This document shows, in pieces, positions 63,897-64,000 of a DNA stretch of 64,000 nt (position 1 is its first letter; the number at the start of each line of letters is the position of its first letter). The stretch comes from Sphingomonas hankookensis (GTDB lineage: Bacteria; Pseudomonadota; Alphaproteobacteria; Sphingomonadales; Sphingomonadaceae), in NCBI RefSeq assembly GCF_001619955.1, contig NZ_LQQO01000006.1:1-64000 (forward strand), read 5' to 3'. The position numbers were made by a program, and so were the translations under genes. The notes under the pieces were generated by a model that was not told where the DNA came from, did not search any database, and saw only the letters and a program-made list of their open reading frames with translations.

Positions 63897-63974
63897 TCAG
63901 GGGCACGCCACGCAAGCACCGATCACGGCAGCGAGGGGGATCAACGAGAGGATGACGGGAACGGCCTTGGCCAT
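63897..63974 (-). CDS. Possible 25-aa lipoprotein-like peptide
   Basis: A short ORF on the minus strand reads MAKAVPVILSLIPLAAVIGACVACP. It is a hydrophobic leader with a lipobox-like IGAC, then only four residues. The ribosome site is weak (GCAGGGCAAGC). It resembles entericidin-size peptides, but nothing beyond size and hydrophobicity supports this. It converges on the rplI terminator. It may be chance. Confidence 0.35.
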   Translation of the reverse strand: MAKAVPVILSLIPLAAVIGACVACP

Positions 63975-64000
63975 GATGCTTGCCCTGCGATGAATGGTTC

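Overview
This 64 kb window is GC-rich chromosomal DNA from an alphaproteobacterium, most likely Sphingomonas or a close relative in the Sphingomonadales. The evidence is the gene content: a ChpT-type phosphotransferase, an RpoH with the RpoH box, a complete zwf-pgl-edd-glk-eda Entner-Doudoroff cluster, L9 and S6 proteins with long charged tails, short two-domain genes packed with 4-nt stop/start overlaps, and many short GC-rich dyad repeats at gene ends. The window is almost all core genome. No rRNA, tRNA, prophage, CRISPR array or classical insertion sequence was found. The one structured RNA gene recognised is rnpB.

Layout. 0-5 kb: an Fe/Mn superoxide dismutase, then the phage-shock system. 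This has pspF divergent from a sigma-54 promoter, a 47-aa membrane peptide, pspA, pspB and pspC, followed by four small membrane-anchored coiled-coil genes. 4.8-7.9 kb: sufE, a hemerythrin-like ORF, a thioredoxin-like ferredoxin, a J-domain protein, rnpB and an amidase. 7.9-14.4 kb (minus strand): a chemotaxis cluster (cheA-cheW-cheY-cheB-cheR) preceded by chpT and a JAMM peptidase. 14.4-20.3 kb: rluD, rpoH, mtgA, a small membrane protein, ybaB, dnaX and a low-GC cbrC-like gene. 20.4-23.1 kb: an ABC-F ATPase and four tandem copies of a ~155-bp repeat. 23.1-37.5 kb: a fatty-acid catabolic region with two acyl-CoA ligases, a FadJ-like multifunctional enzyme, three acyl-CoA dehydrogenases, a TesB thioesterase, a catalase-like protein, an SDR, an APH-type kinase and a double-TetR regulator.

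37.5-50.5 kb: dnaE, hdeD with a decayed partial copy, gpx-lolD-lolC, an Hsp20 gene with a sigma-32-like promoter and a ROSE-like RNA thermometer, pyrG, secG, a MarR regulator, an NlpC/P60-like protein lacking its catalytic Cys, and argC. 50.5-56.4 kb: the Entner-Doudoroff operon. 56.5-61.9 kb (minus strand): the fatty-acid synthesis operon fabD-fabG-orf-acpP-fabF-mltG, interrupted by a 443-bp element. 62-64 kb: an RcnB-like protein and the rpsF-rpsR-rplI operon with a strong terminator.

The most unusual points are three. First, a minimal mobile-looking element (60472-60914) has 30-bp perfect terminal inverted repeats, a 4-bp flanking direct repeat and a single PD-(D/E)XK-like GxxExxY gene, inserted neatly between fabD and fabG. 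Second, the psp operon carries an expanded set of PspB-like proteins that share a C-terminal signature with PspC. Third, a tandem repeat array runs into the 3' end of an acyl-CoA synthetase gene. All calls were made by reading the sequence, without database searches.
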